From assembly GCA_964464965.1 (NCBI GenBank), contig CAYXHM010000007.1:1-64000 (forward strand): a DNA stretch of 64,000 nucleotides. The letters run 5' to 3'. The stretch's first letter is position 1; each line of letters begins with the position of its first letter. Made by a program: the position numbers and the translations under genes. Positions 1 through 8,517 of the stretch are shown here, piece by piece. The notes below the pieces were generated by a model that worked only from the letters and a program-made list of their open reading frames with translations, was not told the origin of the DNA and made no database searches. The stretch comes from UBA5543 sp964464965. GTDB taxonomy: Bacteria > Bacteroidota > Bacteroidia > Chitinophagales > Chitinophagaceae.

Positions 1-1140
1 ATAGAGCAGAGTTTTCTTGAGGTGGAAAAGTGCGCTATGAATATGGAGTATTATGCAAAGCATGGCGCTACTATGCTTGCAGATGAGATAGTAAAAACAG
101 AAGCCAGCAAAAGTTACATTTCTTATCAGCCGCTGGGTGTAGTGCTGGCCATAATGCCGTGGAATTTCCCTTACTGGCAGGTGTTTCGTGCTATGGGGCC
201 TATACTTATGGCGGGCAACGCTATGGTGCTTAAACATGCGTCAAACGTTAGTGGCTGTGCAAAAGCTATAGAGAAGATTTTGAAAGATGCAGATGTGCCG
301 GGGGGGCTGTTTCATACATTGCTGATACCCGGCGCAGAGGTGGAGCCTGTTATTAAGCACCCTGTCATTGCAGCGGTAACACTTACAGGTAGTACAGCAG
401 CAGGTAAAAAAGTAGCTTCTGTAGCGGCGGCGCATATTAAAAAGCAGGTGCTGGAGCTGGGCGGCAGTGATGCATATATAGTATTGAAAGATGCTGATAT
501 GAAACTGGCGGTAGATACTTGTGTTAAGGGCAGGTTGTACAATTCAGGGCAGAGCTGTGTATGTGCCAAAAGGTTTATTGTAGATAAATCGGTAAGGAAA
601 GAGTTTGAGGAGAAAATGATGGAGCAGATGAAAGCCTCCACCTTTGGAGACCCGATGGACAAAGGCAACCGCATAGGCCCATTGGCCCGTGTTGACCTGC
701 GCGATGAACTGCACCAGCAGGTAATGGACAGCATAAAGAAAGGAGCAAAGTTGTTATGCGGCGGCTATATACCGGAAGGCGACGGTGCATATTATCCCCC
801 TACAGTGCTCACCAATGTAAAGAAGGGTATGCCTGCTTACGATGAAGAGTTATTCGGGCCGGTGGCTGCTATTATAGAGGCTAAAGATGAGGAGCATGCC
901 ATCATGCTGGCCAACGATAGTATTTATGGTTTGGGTAGCGGCATCTTTTCTAAAAATGTAAGAAAAGCAGAGAAAATTGCAGCCACAAAAATACAGGCGG
1001 GCAATTGCTTCGTAAATGCATTTGTACACTCAGACCCGCGCCTGCCGTTCGGTGGCACCAAGCAAAGCGGATATGGCAGGGAATTGAGTTATTACGGCAT
1101 ACGGGAGTTTACAAATATTAAAACGGTGTTTGTAGGTTAG
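1..1140 (+). CDS. NAD(P)-dependent aldehyde dehydrogenase, succinate-semialdehyde type (5' end cut by window)
   Basis: The reading frame is open from base 1, so the true start lies before the window; 379 residues remain of a family that usually has about 455. The pattern MPWNFPYWQ, the GSTAAGKKVA cofactor loop, the ELGGSDAY general-base region, the catalytic cysteine in GQSCVCAKRF, the EELFGPVA motif and the C-terminal PFGGTKQSGYGRE are all in order. The family oxidises an aldehyde to the acid with NAD(P)+. The missing glycine before the cysteine-loop and the short tail resemble succinate-semialdehyde dehydrogenases of the GabD/Sad group, so that substrate is likely but not proven. A weak hairpin lies just after the stop, and the next gene is unrelated. 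Confidence 0.9.
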   Translation: MEQSFLEVEKCAMNMEYYAKHGATMLADEIVKTEASKSYISYQPLGVVLAIMPWNFPYWQVFRAMGPILMAGNAMVLKHASNVSGCAKAIEKILKDADVPGGLFHTLLIPGAEVEPVIKHPVIAAVTLTGSTAAGKKVASVAAAHIKKQVLELGGSDAYIVLKDADMKLAVDTCVKGRLYNSGQSCVCAKRFIVDKSVRKEFEEKMMEQMKASTFGDPMDKGNRIGPLARVDLRDELHQQVMDSIKKGAKLLCGGYIPEGDGAYYPPTVLTNVKKGMPAYDEELFGPVAAIIEAKDEEHAIMLANDSIYGLGSGIFSKNVRKAEKIAATKIQAGNCFVNAFVHSDPRLPFGGTKQSGYGRELSYYGIREFTNIKTVFVG

Positions 1141-1156
1141 TGATTGGTCTTAATAC

Positions 1157-1176
1157 CCCCGACTTTTAAGTTGGGG
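1157..1176 (+). terminator. weak hairpin after the aldehyde dehydrogenase
   Basis: CCCCGACT and AGTTGGGG can pair (one G-T pair) around a four to five base loop directly after the stop codon. There is no U-tract, so it may be only an RNA 3' end stabiliser. Confidence 0.3.
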
Positions 1177-1257
1177 AAGAATATGTAGGAATAGGGGGAT
1201 TTAGCCAAAATCTGTTTTAATATGCATGTACTGAATAAAAACATTTCGGCTGATGCC

Positions 1258-1983
1258 ATGCCCCTTCTTACCCTAATACACGCCCTGAAGGACGTGGCAA
1301 TTAGTCATACAAGGGTAGCTTTAATCTGTTGTTTTTTAATGCTGAATGTCACATCTTTGATGGCACAGAAAAAGGCTAAAACTATGCATACGTATCTTGC
1401 CCTTGGCGACTCATACACTATTGGTGAACAGGTGCTTGCCAACGATAATTTTCCGCACCAGGCTGTAGACATGCTGAACAGGCAGGGCATGCTCGTAGAC
1501 GAGCCAGATATAGTAGCTGTTACAGGCTGGACAACCGATGAGCTTGCAGGCGCTATAAAAGAAGCCAAGCTGAAAGATACTTACTCTTTTGTAACGCTGC
1601 TGATAGGCGTAAACAACCAGTACCGCGGCCGCACTGTAGAAAACTTTACGGCAGAGTTTAAGGCTTTGCTAAAACGTGCTATCAGCTTTGCCGGCGAAAA
1701 CCCTTCACATGTGTTTGTATTGTCTATCCCCGATTGGGGTGTAACCCCGTTTGCAGAAGGCCGCGACAGGCAGCAGATAGCGAAAGACATAGATGCATAC
1801 AACAAAGCCAAGGAAGAAATAACCAAAGCGCACAAATGCAACTGGCTGGAAATAACAGAAAGCACCCGCCGGCACGGCACGGACGAAACCTATTTGGTAG
1901 GTGATAAGCTGCATTATTCAGGCAAGGAGTATAGGGTATGGGCGGAGAAGTTGGTGCCGATGGTGAAAAAGACATTTGATTAA
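1258..1983 (+). CDS. SGNH/GDSL-family hydrolase, probably exported
   Basis: Serine esterase or lipase of the SGNH fold. Block I is ALGDSYTIGE (nucleophile Ser), block III is IGVNNQYRG in place of the usual GxND, and the C-terminal DKLHYSGKEY supplies the Asp-His pair. I chose the ATG at 1258 because it gives a hydrophobic N-terminal segment (VALICCFLMLNVTSLMAQ) that looks like a signal peptide; an ATG at 1222 would add 12 residues, and 1384 would give a cytoplasmic form starting at the catalytic block. The substrate cannot be read from sequence. The next small gene starts on the base after this stop codon, which suggests co-transcription. Confidence 0.8.
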   Translation: MPLLTLIHALKDVAISHTRVALICCFLMLNVTSLMAQKKAKTMHTYLALGDSYTIGEQVLANDNFPHQAVDMLNRQGMLVDEPDIVAVTGWTTDELAGAIKEAKLKDTYSFVTLLIGVNNQYRGRTVENFTAEFKALLKRAISFAGENPSHVFVLSIPDWGVTPFAEGRDRQQIAKDIDAYNKAKEEITKAHKCNWLEITESTRRHGTDETYLVGDKLHYSGKEYRVWAEKLVPMVKKTFD

Positions 1984-2322
1984 ATGGCTACGCTAGACAT
2001 TGAAATGTTCGGTTGTATTATTTATCTATTGATTAATGGATTTTTAATAGTACCAGCATACTTGTACGAGTATCGGAGCAGAAATAAAACAGATCCTGAA
2101 CATTTAGTAAATAAAAAGTCTGTACTTATTGCGGTATTGTCGTCCGTACCTCCTAGTTTGATGCTTACATTCTTTATTATTTCATATAGCAACTATGAAT
2201 TGAATGGGCATCCTGAGATTTGGGAATCAATAAATCATGGTATTTTTTGGGCTTTGCCATTAGCATTGTATGTATCTATTTTTATGTTGAGTCGGCGTTA
2301 TTTATTTAAACGATGCAAGTAA
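1984..2322 (+). CDS. small three-helix membrane protein, unknown function
   Basis: A 112-residue protein with three hydrophobic segments (about residues 7-27, 45-67 and 85-105) and a basic C-terminus. I do not recognise the family. Its ATG abuts the stop of the SGNH hydrolase, so it is probably translated from the same message. The sequence is visibly more AT-rich than its neighbours, which could mean recent acquisition or simply a weakly constrained membrane protein. Confidence 0.6.
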   Translation: MATLDIEMFGCIIYLLINGFLIVPAYLYEYRSRNKTDPEHLVNKKSVLIAVLSSVPPSLMLTFFIISYSNYELNGHPEIWESINHGIFWALPLALYVSIFMLSRRYLFKRCK

Positions 2323-2340
2323 ATCCTTTAAAAAAATAAT

Positions 2341-2736
2341 TTACCTCAAACCCTCAAACAACCTTTCAATCTTTTCCTTCTTCAGTATCTTTTGCCAGGT
2401 TTTGCCGCTGGCTACTAATCTTTCGCCTGTGTGGGCAGTATAGTCCACTATTACTTCGTTCTTATTTACTTCGGTTAGTGTAGCCGTAAATACTACTTCC
2501 TGTCCCATCAGGGCGGGGGAGTGGTGGGTAACAGTGATTCCTGTGCCTATGCCTTCCTCATCAGCCTCCTTCATTTCCAGCACAAACAGCCTGCCTGCCC
2601 ATTCAGCATCGCGCGCTATACTAAAGGTGGAATATACAGGGTGCACCTCGCCACTGTCAAAGCGGGCTGCGTCTGTATCTGCTACGGTATGGCGGTATGT
2701 TTTGGTAGCTCCTGTGGCAAATGGTTGTATCATCAC
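2341..2736 (-). CDS. FlK-like hotdog-fold thioesterase
   Basis: A 131-residue single-domain protein matching the fluoroacetyl-CoA thioesterase-like hotdog family: VHPVYST (Thr37), DAEWAG (Glu45), then GTGITVTHHSPA with His71/72 and a LTEV strand. In FlK the Thr, Glu and His form the catalytic triad; all three positions are present here. The family hydrolyses acyl-CoA thioesters, and most bacterial members have unknown physiological substrates. Two ATGs (2736 and 2733) lie next to each other. The gene faces the HYC_CC_PP gene, with a short shared upstream region. Confidence 0.75.
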   Translation of the reverse strand: MMIQPFATGATKTYRHTVADTDAARFDSGEVHPVYSTFSIARDAEWAGRLFVLEMKEADEEGIGTGITVTHHSPALMGQEVVFTATLTEVNKNEVIVDYTAHTGERLVASGKTWQKILKKEKIERLFEGLR

Positions 2737-2779
2737 ACCAAAATACTATAAATCTCCGCCATAATGATATAACCGCTTT

Positions 2780-2812
2780 TTTGTTTCGTTAACAGTCTAT
2801 GTCCTATATTTG
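2780..2812 (+). promoter_or_regulatory. Bacteroidota-type promoter (TTTG N21 TATATTTG) of the HYC_CC_PP gene
   Basis: A TTTG at 2780-2783 lies 21 bases before TATATTTG at 2805-2812, matching the -33/-7 consensus of the Bacteroidota primary sigma factor. The -7 box lies inside the open reading frame that would begin at ATG 2799, so it argues that the true start is the TTG at 2820. Confidence 0.6.
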
Positions 2813-2819
2813 TACTGCT

Positions 2820-3227
2820 TTGAAACGCATATTAACCATACCGCTTCTTTTTCTGTACATCATAGCCATCTCCGGCGTGATGATACAACTGCATTATTGC
2901 GGGCAGGAGCTGGAATCCTGGCAGATGTTTGCAGAAAAAGCAGGCTGTGCAGATGATGGCTGTGGCGATGAGAGCACAGAGAATGACGGCTGCTGTAAAG
3001 ATGAGGTAGTAATAGCCAAAATCAACCAGGACCAGAACACAGCTTCACAACTGGTATTGAAGCTGATGGCGGTACAATCCGTATTGCCTGTTTACCACGA
3101 TTTTCATATTGAGAATATCTCTGCTGCCAAAGCAGGTATATTAACACATAGCCCCAATGCACCACCCGGTCGTTGGCAGGGTATACCATTGTATAAATTA
3201 CACTCCAGTTTTACGTATTACGGTTAG
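2820..3227 (+). CDS. HYC_CC_PP family protein (metal-locus leader)
   Basis: A small protein with one N-terminal membrane segment or signal, then the three marks that name the family: QLHYCGQ, a GCCKD double cysteine and a NAPPG di-proline near the C-terminus. The middle is cysteine- and acid-rich (AGCADDGCGD). Such proteins in Bacteroidota often sit before an HMA-domain protein and a TonB receptor, as here, which points to a role in metal (probably copper) handling; no biochemical role is established that I know of. The start is set at TTG 2820 because a good -7 box overlaps the upstream ATG at 2799. The remaining N-terminus (KRILTIPLLFLY) then looks like a normal signal sequence. Confidence 0.75.
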   Translation: MKRILTIPLLFLYIIAISGVMIQLHYCGQELESWQMFAEKAGCADDGCGDESTENDGCCKDEVVIAKINQDQNTASQLVLKLMAVQSVLPVYHDFHIENISAAKAGILTHSPNAPPGRWQGIPLYKLHSSFTYYG

Positions 3228-3315
3228 TTACGGTTATGGGCTATAACGCCAATGCACGCTTATGTGCAGGATAATCGCTTACATTTTATTTAAGAAAACT
3301 AACAATCGTAAAACA

Positions 3316-3666
3316 ATGAAATACTTAATCATATTCTTATCGTTTATATTCTTCTCAGGCACGCTTAACGCGCAGGAAGAGACAAAAGATGCCCTTACCG
3401 AAAAGGTAATGGTGAGTGGCAGCTGCAGCATGTGTAAAAAACGCATTGAAAAAGCAGCCTATGTAAAAGGTGTAAAGTTTGCTGAGTGGGATAAAGAAAC
3501 AAAGCAACTGACCGTAGTTTACAAGCCATCAAAAACCAACATGGACAAAATCCTGCAAAGCATTGCTGACGCGGGCCATGATTCGGAAAAATTCACAGCA
3601 TCGAAAGATTCATATTCAAAACTGCCGGAGTGCTGTAATTACAGGACAGGCAATTGTGACCATTAA
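3316..3666 (+). CDS. periplasmic heavy-metal-associated (HMA) domain protein
   Basis: A 116-residue protein with a signal peptide ending at NAQ (residue 20) and a single HMA ferredoxin-like domain. The metal-binding loop is SGSCSMCKKRIEKA (Cys37 and Cys40). The C-terminus holds a second cluster, PECCNYRTGNCDH, that could form another metal site. The family binds Cu(I) or similar soft metals and hands them to partners. The ATG at 3316 is preferred over an upstream start at 3262 because it begins the signal peptide. The TonB receptor starts 14 bases after its stop, so the two are surely co-transcribed. Confidence 0.85.
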   Translation: MKYLIIFLSFIFFSGTLNAQEETKDALTEKVMVSGSCSMCKKRIEKAAYVKGVKFAEWDKETKQLTVVYKPSKTNMDKILQSIADAGHDSEKFTASKDSYSKLPECCNYRTGNCDH

Positions 3667-3680
3667 AAAAAAAAATAGCA

Positions 3681-5933
3681 ATGAAGTGGTATATTAATAT
3701 CACACAGGTGCTGTTGCTGTTTGTGCTGTCTGTGGGCAATGCCCATGCGCAGGACAGGCAGGTATATGGCACTGTGTTTGAAGATGACAACGGAAAGAAA
3801 CTGCCCGTGCCGGGTGTGGTAGTAAAAATACCGGGCTTTGAAACAGGCATGCAGACGGATGCAGACGGTAACTACAGACTGAATGTACCTGCAGAAGCTA
3901 CAATGGTAGTGTTTGAGCGGGCAGGTTTTGTAACTGATACCGTACAACTGAAAGAAGGGCCCAATAATATTTCTACTGTACTGCTGGGCATTAACCAGAT
4001 GAAGGAGGTGGAGATAACTTACCGCAAAAAAGGCAACGAAATAGGACTGCTGGATACCCGCAAAACAGAAAACATCAGTGAGCGAGAGTTGCTGAAAGCT
4101 GCTTGTTGCAACCTGAGCGAAAGTTTTGAAACAACCCCTTCGGTAGATGTTGCTTTTACCGATGCGGTATCGGGCTATAAGCAGATACAGATGCTGGGGC
4201 TGGCGGGGCCATACACGGTCATTACAAGGGAAAATATCCCTGACGTACGTGGCCTTTCAGCCGTAACAGGCCTTACTTTTACGCCCGGTACTTTTATAGA
4301 GGGCATGCAACTAAGCAAAGGTACAGGCAGTGTGGTGAATGGCTACGAGAGTGTGGCCGGGCAGATAAACGTAGAACTGCGCAAACCTTTTGAAGAAAAA
4401 GAACCCAAAGCGCATATTAACCTGTACCAGGCCAACCAGGGGCGTACGGAGGGTAATTTCATATACAACCATAAGTTCAATAAAAGCCTGTCTTCCAACC
4501 TGATGCTGCACGGCAGCTCACGCTGGGCAAGGGTAGATATGAACAATGATGGATTTATGGATCAGCCACTAAACACCCAATTCGTAGGGCTCAACCGTTG
4601 GTTTTATTTTGGCCCGAAGGGGCTGGAAATACAGGGCGGTGTAAAAGCAGTGTACCTTGACCAGGCAGGTGGCCAGTTGAACTATGAAAAAGGCAGCGAG
4701 CAGACTGTAGGTATGCCCTGGGGTTTCCGGATGAATACCAAACGCATAGAGGGCTGGGCCAAAATAGGTAAGATGTTCCCGCAGACAAAAGGTACCAGTA
4801 TGGGATTACAGCTTTCGGGTCTGCATCACGAACAAGATGCACTGTATGGCAGGCGCAACTACGATGCTGCGCAGAACAGCTTTTACGCTAACCTTATATT
4901 TCAGTCCATCATCGGTAATACCAACCACGGTATAAAAGCTGGGCTGAGCACGCTGGTGGATAATTACAGTGAACAGTTTGAAAACAAACTGTTTACCCGC
5001 AATGAAATAGTGCCGGGTGCGTTTGCTGAGTATTCATATAACTACCTCACAAAGTTCAACATGATAGCGGGGCTGCGGGCAGACTACCACAACCTGTTTG
5101 GCGTCTTTGTTACACCCAGGCTGCACCTGCGTTATGCACCGTTTGAAAATACCGCCATCCGTGGTTCTGTAGGGCGGGCGCAACGTACGGCCAATGTATT
5201 GGCGGAAAATATCGGTTATATGGCATCGGCAAGGAGTTTCAATTTCCTGGGTACGAATGCTGCATTGCCTTACGGGCTGAAACCCGAGGTGGCATGGAAC
5301 TACGGTGTGAACCTGACGCAGAAATTCAGGCTTGACTACCGCGATGGTGCCGTTTCTGTAGATTACTACTACACCAATTTCGAAAACCAGGTAGTGGTAG
5401 ATGTTGAGGATGCGAACACCGTCAGGTTTTACAACCTGGATGGTATGTCATTTGCCAACAGTCTGCAGGGACAACTGGATTATGAACTCATACGTGGGCT
5501 TGATGTAAGGCTGGCTTACCGCTGGTACGATGTAAAGACCTCTTATACAAGCGGCTTAAAACAAAGGCCGCTGGTGGCCACACACCGTGCTTTTGTGAAC
5601 CTTGGCTATGAAACCCGTAATACATGGCGTTTTGACTATACTTTGCAATGGGTAGGTACCAAGCGTGTACCTTCGCTGCACGACCATATTACAGGGCTTG
5701 ATATTGGCGAAGCTATGTCGCCATCATTCTGGCAGATGAATGCACAGATAAGCAAAACATGGAACGAGGTATTTGAAGTATATGTAGGTGGAGAGAACTT
5801 AACCAATTATATGCAGCACAATCCCATCATCGGCGCCAACAATCCTTACGACAAAGGCTTTGATGCCTCTATGATATGGGGTCCTGTTATGGGGCGCAAC
5901 GTGTACGCCGGCATTCGCTGGATGATACGGTAA
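3681..5933 (+). CDS. TonB-dependent outer-membrane receptor of the metal locus
   Basis: A 750-residue receptor. A signal peptide ends at NAHAQ; it is followed by a carboxypeptidase-like regulatory (CarboxypepD_reg) domain (about 25-115, with VYGTVFED and DGNYRLNVP), a plug domain (about 125-240, with QIQMLGLAGPYTVI and GYESVAGQINVELR) and a 22-strand-type beta barrel ending in an aromatic-rich VYAGIRWMIR. The plug contains KAACCNLSESFETTPSVDV, whose two cysteines fit a receptor for a thiol-binding metal. It lies directly behind the HMA protein, so uptake of copper or another soft metal complex is the best guess; substrate is inference. Confidence 0.88.
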   Translation: MKWYINITQVLLLFVLSVGNAHAQDRQVYGTVFEDDNGKKLPVPGVVVKIPGFETGMQTDADGNYRLNVPAEATMVVFERAGFVTDTVQLKEGPNNISTVLLGINQMKEVEITYRKKGNEIGLLDTRKTENISERELLKAACCNLSESFETTPSVDVAFTDAVSGYKQIQMLGLAGPYTVITRENIPDVRGLSAVTGLTFTPGTFIEGMQLSKGTGSVVNGYESVAGQINVELRKPFEEKEPKAHINLYQANQGRTEGNFIYNHKFNKSLSSNLMLHGSSRWARVDMNNDGFMDQPLNTQFVGLNRWFYFGPKGLEIQGGVKAVYLDQAGGQLNYEKGSEQTVGMPWGFRMNTKRIEGWAKIGKMFPQTKGTSMGLQLSGLHHEQDALYGRRNYDAAQNSFYANLIFQSIIGNTNHGIKAGLSTLVDNYSEQFENKLFTRNEIVPGAFAEYSYNYLTKFNMIAGLRADYHNLFGVFVTPRLHLRYAPFENTAIRGSVGRAQRTANVLAENIGYMASARSFNFLGTNAALPYGLKPEVAWNYGVNLTQKFRLDYRDGAVSVDYYYTNFENQVVVDVEDANTVRFYNLDGMSFANSLQGQLDYELIRGLDVRLAYRWYDVKTSYTSGLKQRPLVATHRAFVNLGYETRNTWRFDYTLQWVGTKRVPSLHDHITGLDIGEAMSPSFWQMNAQISKTWNEVFEVYVGGENLTNYMQHNPIIGANNPYDKGFDASMIWGPVMGRNVYAGIRWMIR

Positions 5934-5996
5934 GATTAATTGAATTGTTTTTTTGGAAAGCGGGGCATTTGTTCCCGCTTTCTTATTTTTACCGGT

Positions 5997-6347
5997 ATGA
6001 ATACTGAGCAACTACTGGAATATTGTCTTAGCCTGAAAGGCACTACAGAAGGTGTAAAATGGGATGATAACTTGTGCTTTATGGTGGCGGAAAAGATATT
6101 CTGCATCACAGGCTTTAATGATACGGACATTGTCTGCTTTAAAGTTACCCCCGAAGATTTTACCCTGCTTATGGAGCGCGACGGAGTTAAGCAGGCTCCG
6201 CATTTTGCCCGTGGCCAATGGGTGGCAATAGAAAAAAGAAACGCCCTGAAAAATGCTGAATGGAAAGAATACCTGCTGAAGTCTTACGAACTGGTAAAGT
6301 CGAAACTGACTAAGAAGCAACAGAAGGAAATAGATGAGTTGAAATAA
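5997..6347 (+). CDS. MmcQ/YjbR family protein
   Basis: A 116-residue protein of the MmcQ/YjbR (CyaY-like fold) family, with KGTTEGVKWDDNLCFMV at the N-terminus, the CFKVTPEDF strand and ARGQWVAIEK near the middle. Members have been described as DNA-binding-like, but their function is not settled. The ATG at 5997 is chosen over an upstream start at 5940 because the conserved family start (MNTEQLLEYCLSLKG) begins there. A strong bidirectional terminator follows. Confidence 0.82.
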   Translation: MNTEQLLEYCLSLKGTTEGVKWDDNLCFMVAEKIFCITGFNDTDIVCFKVTPEDFTLLMERDGVKQAPHFARGQWVAIEKRNALKNAEWKEYLLKSYELVKSKLTKKQQKEIDELK

Positions 6348-6378
6348 AAAAACGTCCCGCACTATGCGGGACGTTTTT
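6348..6378. terminator. bidirectional rho-independent terminator
   Basis: AACGTCCCGC and GCGGGACGTT form a perfect 10-base-pair stem with a five-base loop, flanked by an A-run on the left and a T-run on the right. It serves the convergent MmcQ and M16 genes. Confidence 0.9.
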
Positions 6379-6398
6379 AGCATATAACCTGCAACAGC

Positions 6399-8477
6399 TT
6401 ATTTAAAATTGCTGTCGTCTATACCTTTGTTTATATCAACGCTTTCTACTTTTGTTTTGATGACTTGACCCTCTGCGTTTATTTCCACGTTATTAGGAAT
6501 GAAATAACCCTGGCCAGCCTCTTTATAGTTGCTATACATAATAGCACCTTGTTCAGCTGATGATTCTTTAACCAGGTATCCTGTTTGGGTATCATAGTAT
6601 TCAAATGTTTTCTTATCGCCATCTAACGATTCGATTTTGTAAACATCTTTACCATCCAAGTTTTCCATGCCTTTCAGCTCACGTTTGATACCGTATTTTT
6701 CAGGAGTTAATTCTGCATAGATGTCAGCATCTTGTTTGACTTTAGCCATTTGCTCCTCTCCTATTGGCATTTTCTGTCCCTGCGCCTCACCGTAGCCGGT
6801 TTTGCCATCAAATACTTGTTTGCTGAACACCATAGTCGTACCCTGTACAGTGCCTTCAACCACCTGCATTAACATGCCGGGTGCCTTTTTCATTTCAGTA
6901 ATAGTTATCGGAATTTCCTGGCCGGCTACTGCTACTGTACCTTTACTTATCACTTTGATGTCTTTTATGCCTTTTATAGCTTTTTCACCACCAATAGCTT
7001 TTATGTAGTTTTTATACACCTGGTCTGCAGTAATGCCTGCGGGCGCGGCAGCAGTGGTTTTTTCTTTTAACGGCTGGCCGTAGTTATCGTAGAGGGTAAT
7101 TTTTCCATCCGCATCAAAACGTTTCAGTTTTTCAGCTACATCCTCTTTGTTGCCTACTACTATTATATGTGCTTTAGAAGGCACGATATATTTTGCAGCT
7201 ATAGCCTTTACATCACCAGGTGTTACCGCGCTCATGTTTTTCAGGTAGTTGGTATAATAGTCTTTTGGCATGTTGTAGCGCTCTATGTTTATAGCGTACT
7301 GCGCCACTGTCTGCGGGTTTTCCAGTCCTATCGCAAATCCGCCTGACATATATTTTATCTGGTCTTGCAGGTCTTTGTCAGAAATGTTTTCGGCAGTCAT
7401 GCGTTTCATCTCGTTCAGTATCTCTGCAACAGAGCTGTCCGTTACGGCGTTACGGCATTTTGCATAAGCCGTAAAGTTACCTTTCAGTTCATCCTGCGAT
7501 ATTGATGAGTAAGAACCATAGGTCCATGCATGTGTTTCGCGCAGGTTCAGGAACAGGCGGCCCATAGAGCCACCACCCAGTATCGCGTTAGCTACTTTAG
7601 CTTTGATAACATCAGGATGACCGGGCAAAAGATCTATAGGATATGTTACATTGATAACACTTTGTACAGACTCATCGCGCGGTACCAGCGCTACATGCGT
7701 AGCTGTTGGTGGGGCCGGGTTTGGATACGTCACCTTAGGCACGTTAGCTTTCTGCCATGCCGCGAAGTATTTTTCTATCAGGGGTTTTATTTCCTTTACA
7801 GTTACATCGCCTACTACGGCCATATACGCCACATTGGGGCGGTAGTATGTTTTGTAGTACTCGTTGCATTTGGCCAGTGTTACATTGCCCACTGTTTCTT
7901 CGTTGGCTATTTCACCATAAGGGTGGTTGCTGCCGTAGTTGATAACAGAGGTTACATTCTGCAACATCTGGTCAGGCTCATTTTTTGCAGCCTGCAGGCC
8001 TGATAATGTACGCTTCCTCACCTTTTCCAGCTCTTCTTCTTTAAAGTCAGCATTCAGGGCTATATCGCTCATCAGTTCCAGCAACTTTTCCTGGTGCTTC
8101 GTCAGGCTCTGGCCAAACATGCCGTCGGCCGAAGCGCTGATGCGTGCGCCTATGAAGTCTATCTCCTGGTTCAGCTGCTCTTTGCTGCGCGTTTTTGTGC
8201 CTGCTGTCAGCAGTTCAGAAAGGAAGTCGCTGTATCCTGCCATGTTGCCTTCCAGTTCAGGATATATGTCCAGCTGTATGCTGGCAGATATCATAGGCAG
8301 TTTGTGGTTTTCTACTACGAATACTTTCAGGCCGTTAGGCAGTTCGAAGCTTTCAGTTTTGCCGAGTTTTATTTCGGGTGCAGGGCCCGGCTGCGGGCGT
8401 TTGCTGCGGTCAACAGTTTGTGCGTATGATGATACTGCAATGGCTGCTGATAATATTATGAGTGATAACTTTTTCAT
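6399..8477 (-). CDS. M16 family zinc-protease-like subunit, non-catalytic, with C-terminal lipoprotein-sorting-like domain
   Basis: A 692-residue exported protein (signal peptide to about SYAQ). Residues 35-460 form two M16 (insulinase/pitrilysin-type) domains. The HxxEH zinc site is absent: the aligned stretch is GYSDFLSELL, with Asp84, Ser87 and Glu88 in place of His, Glu, His. The substrate-binding R/Y region survives (GRLFLNLRET followed by AWTYGSYSS). Residues about 480-692 add a separate domain with QVYKNYIKAIGGEKAIKGI and repeated beta strands, like outer-membrane lipoprotein-sorting (LolA/LolB-like) folds. It is the typical inactive partner of the active subunit encoded 40 bases upstream; together such pairs form periplasmic heterodimeric peptidases. 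Confidence 0.85.
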   Translation of the reverse strand: MKKLSLIILSAAIAVSSYAQTVDRSKRPQPGPAPEIKLGKTESFELPNGLKVFVVENHKLPMISASIQLDIYPELEGNMAGYSDFLSELLTAGTKTRSKEQLNQEIDFIGARISASADGMFGQSLTKHQEKLLELMSDIALNADFKEEELEKVRKRTLSGLQAAKNEPDQMLQNVTSVINYGSNHPYGEIANEETVGNVTLAKCNEYYKTYYRPNVAYMAVVGDVTVKEIKPLIEKYFAAWQKANVPKVTYPNPAPPTATHVALVPRDESVQSVINVTYPIDLLPGHPDVIKAKVANAILGGGSMGRLFLNLRETHAWTYGSYSSISQDELKGNFTAYAKCRNAVTDSSVAEILNEMKRMTAENISDKDLQDQIKYMSGGFAIGLENPQTVAQYAINIERYNMPKDYYTNYLKNMSAVTPGDVKAIAAKYIVPSKAHIIVVGNKEDVAEKLKRFDADGKITLYDNYGQPLKEKTTAAAPAGITADQVYKNYIKAIGGEKAIKGIKDIKVISKGTVAVAGQEIPITITEMKKAPGMLMQVVEGTVQGTTMVFSKQVFDGKTGYGEAQGQKMPIGEEQMAKVKQDADIYAELTPEKYGIKRELKGMENLDGKDVYKIESLDGDKKTFEYYDTQTGYLVKESSAEQGAIMYSNYKEAGQGYFIPNNVEINAEGQVIKTKVESVDINKGIDDSNFK

Positions 8478-8517
8478 ATAATTGTATATAGAAGCTTTTG
8501 TGTTTTAGAGATGTTGA

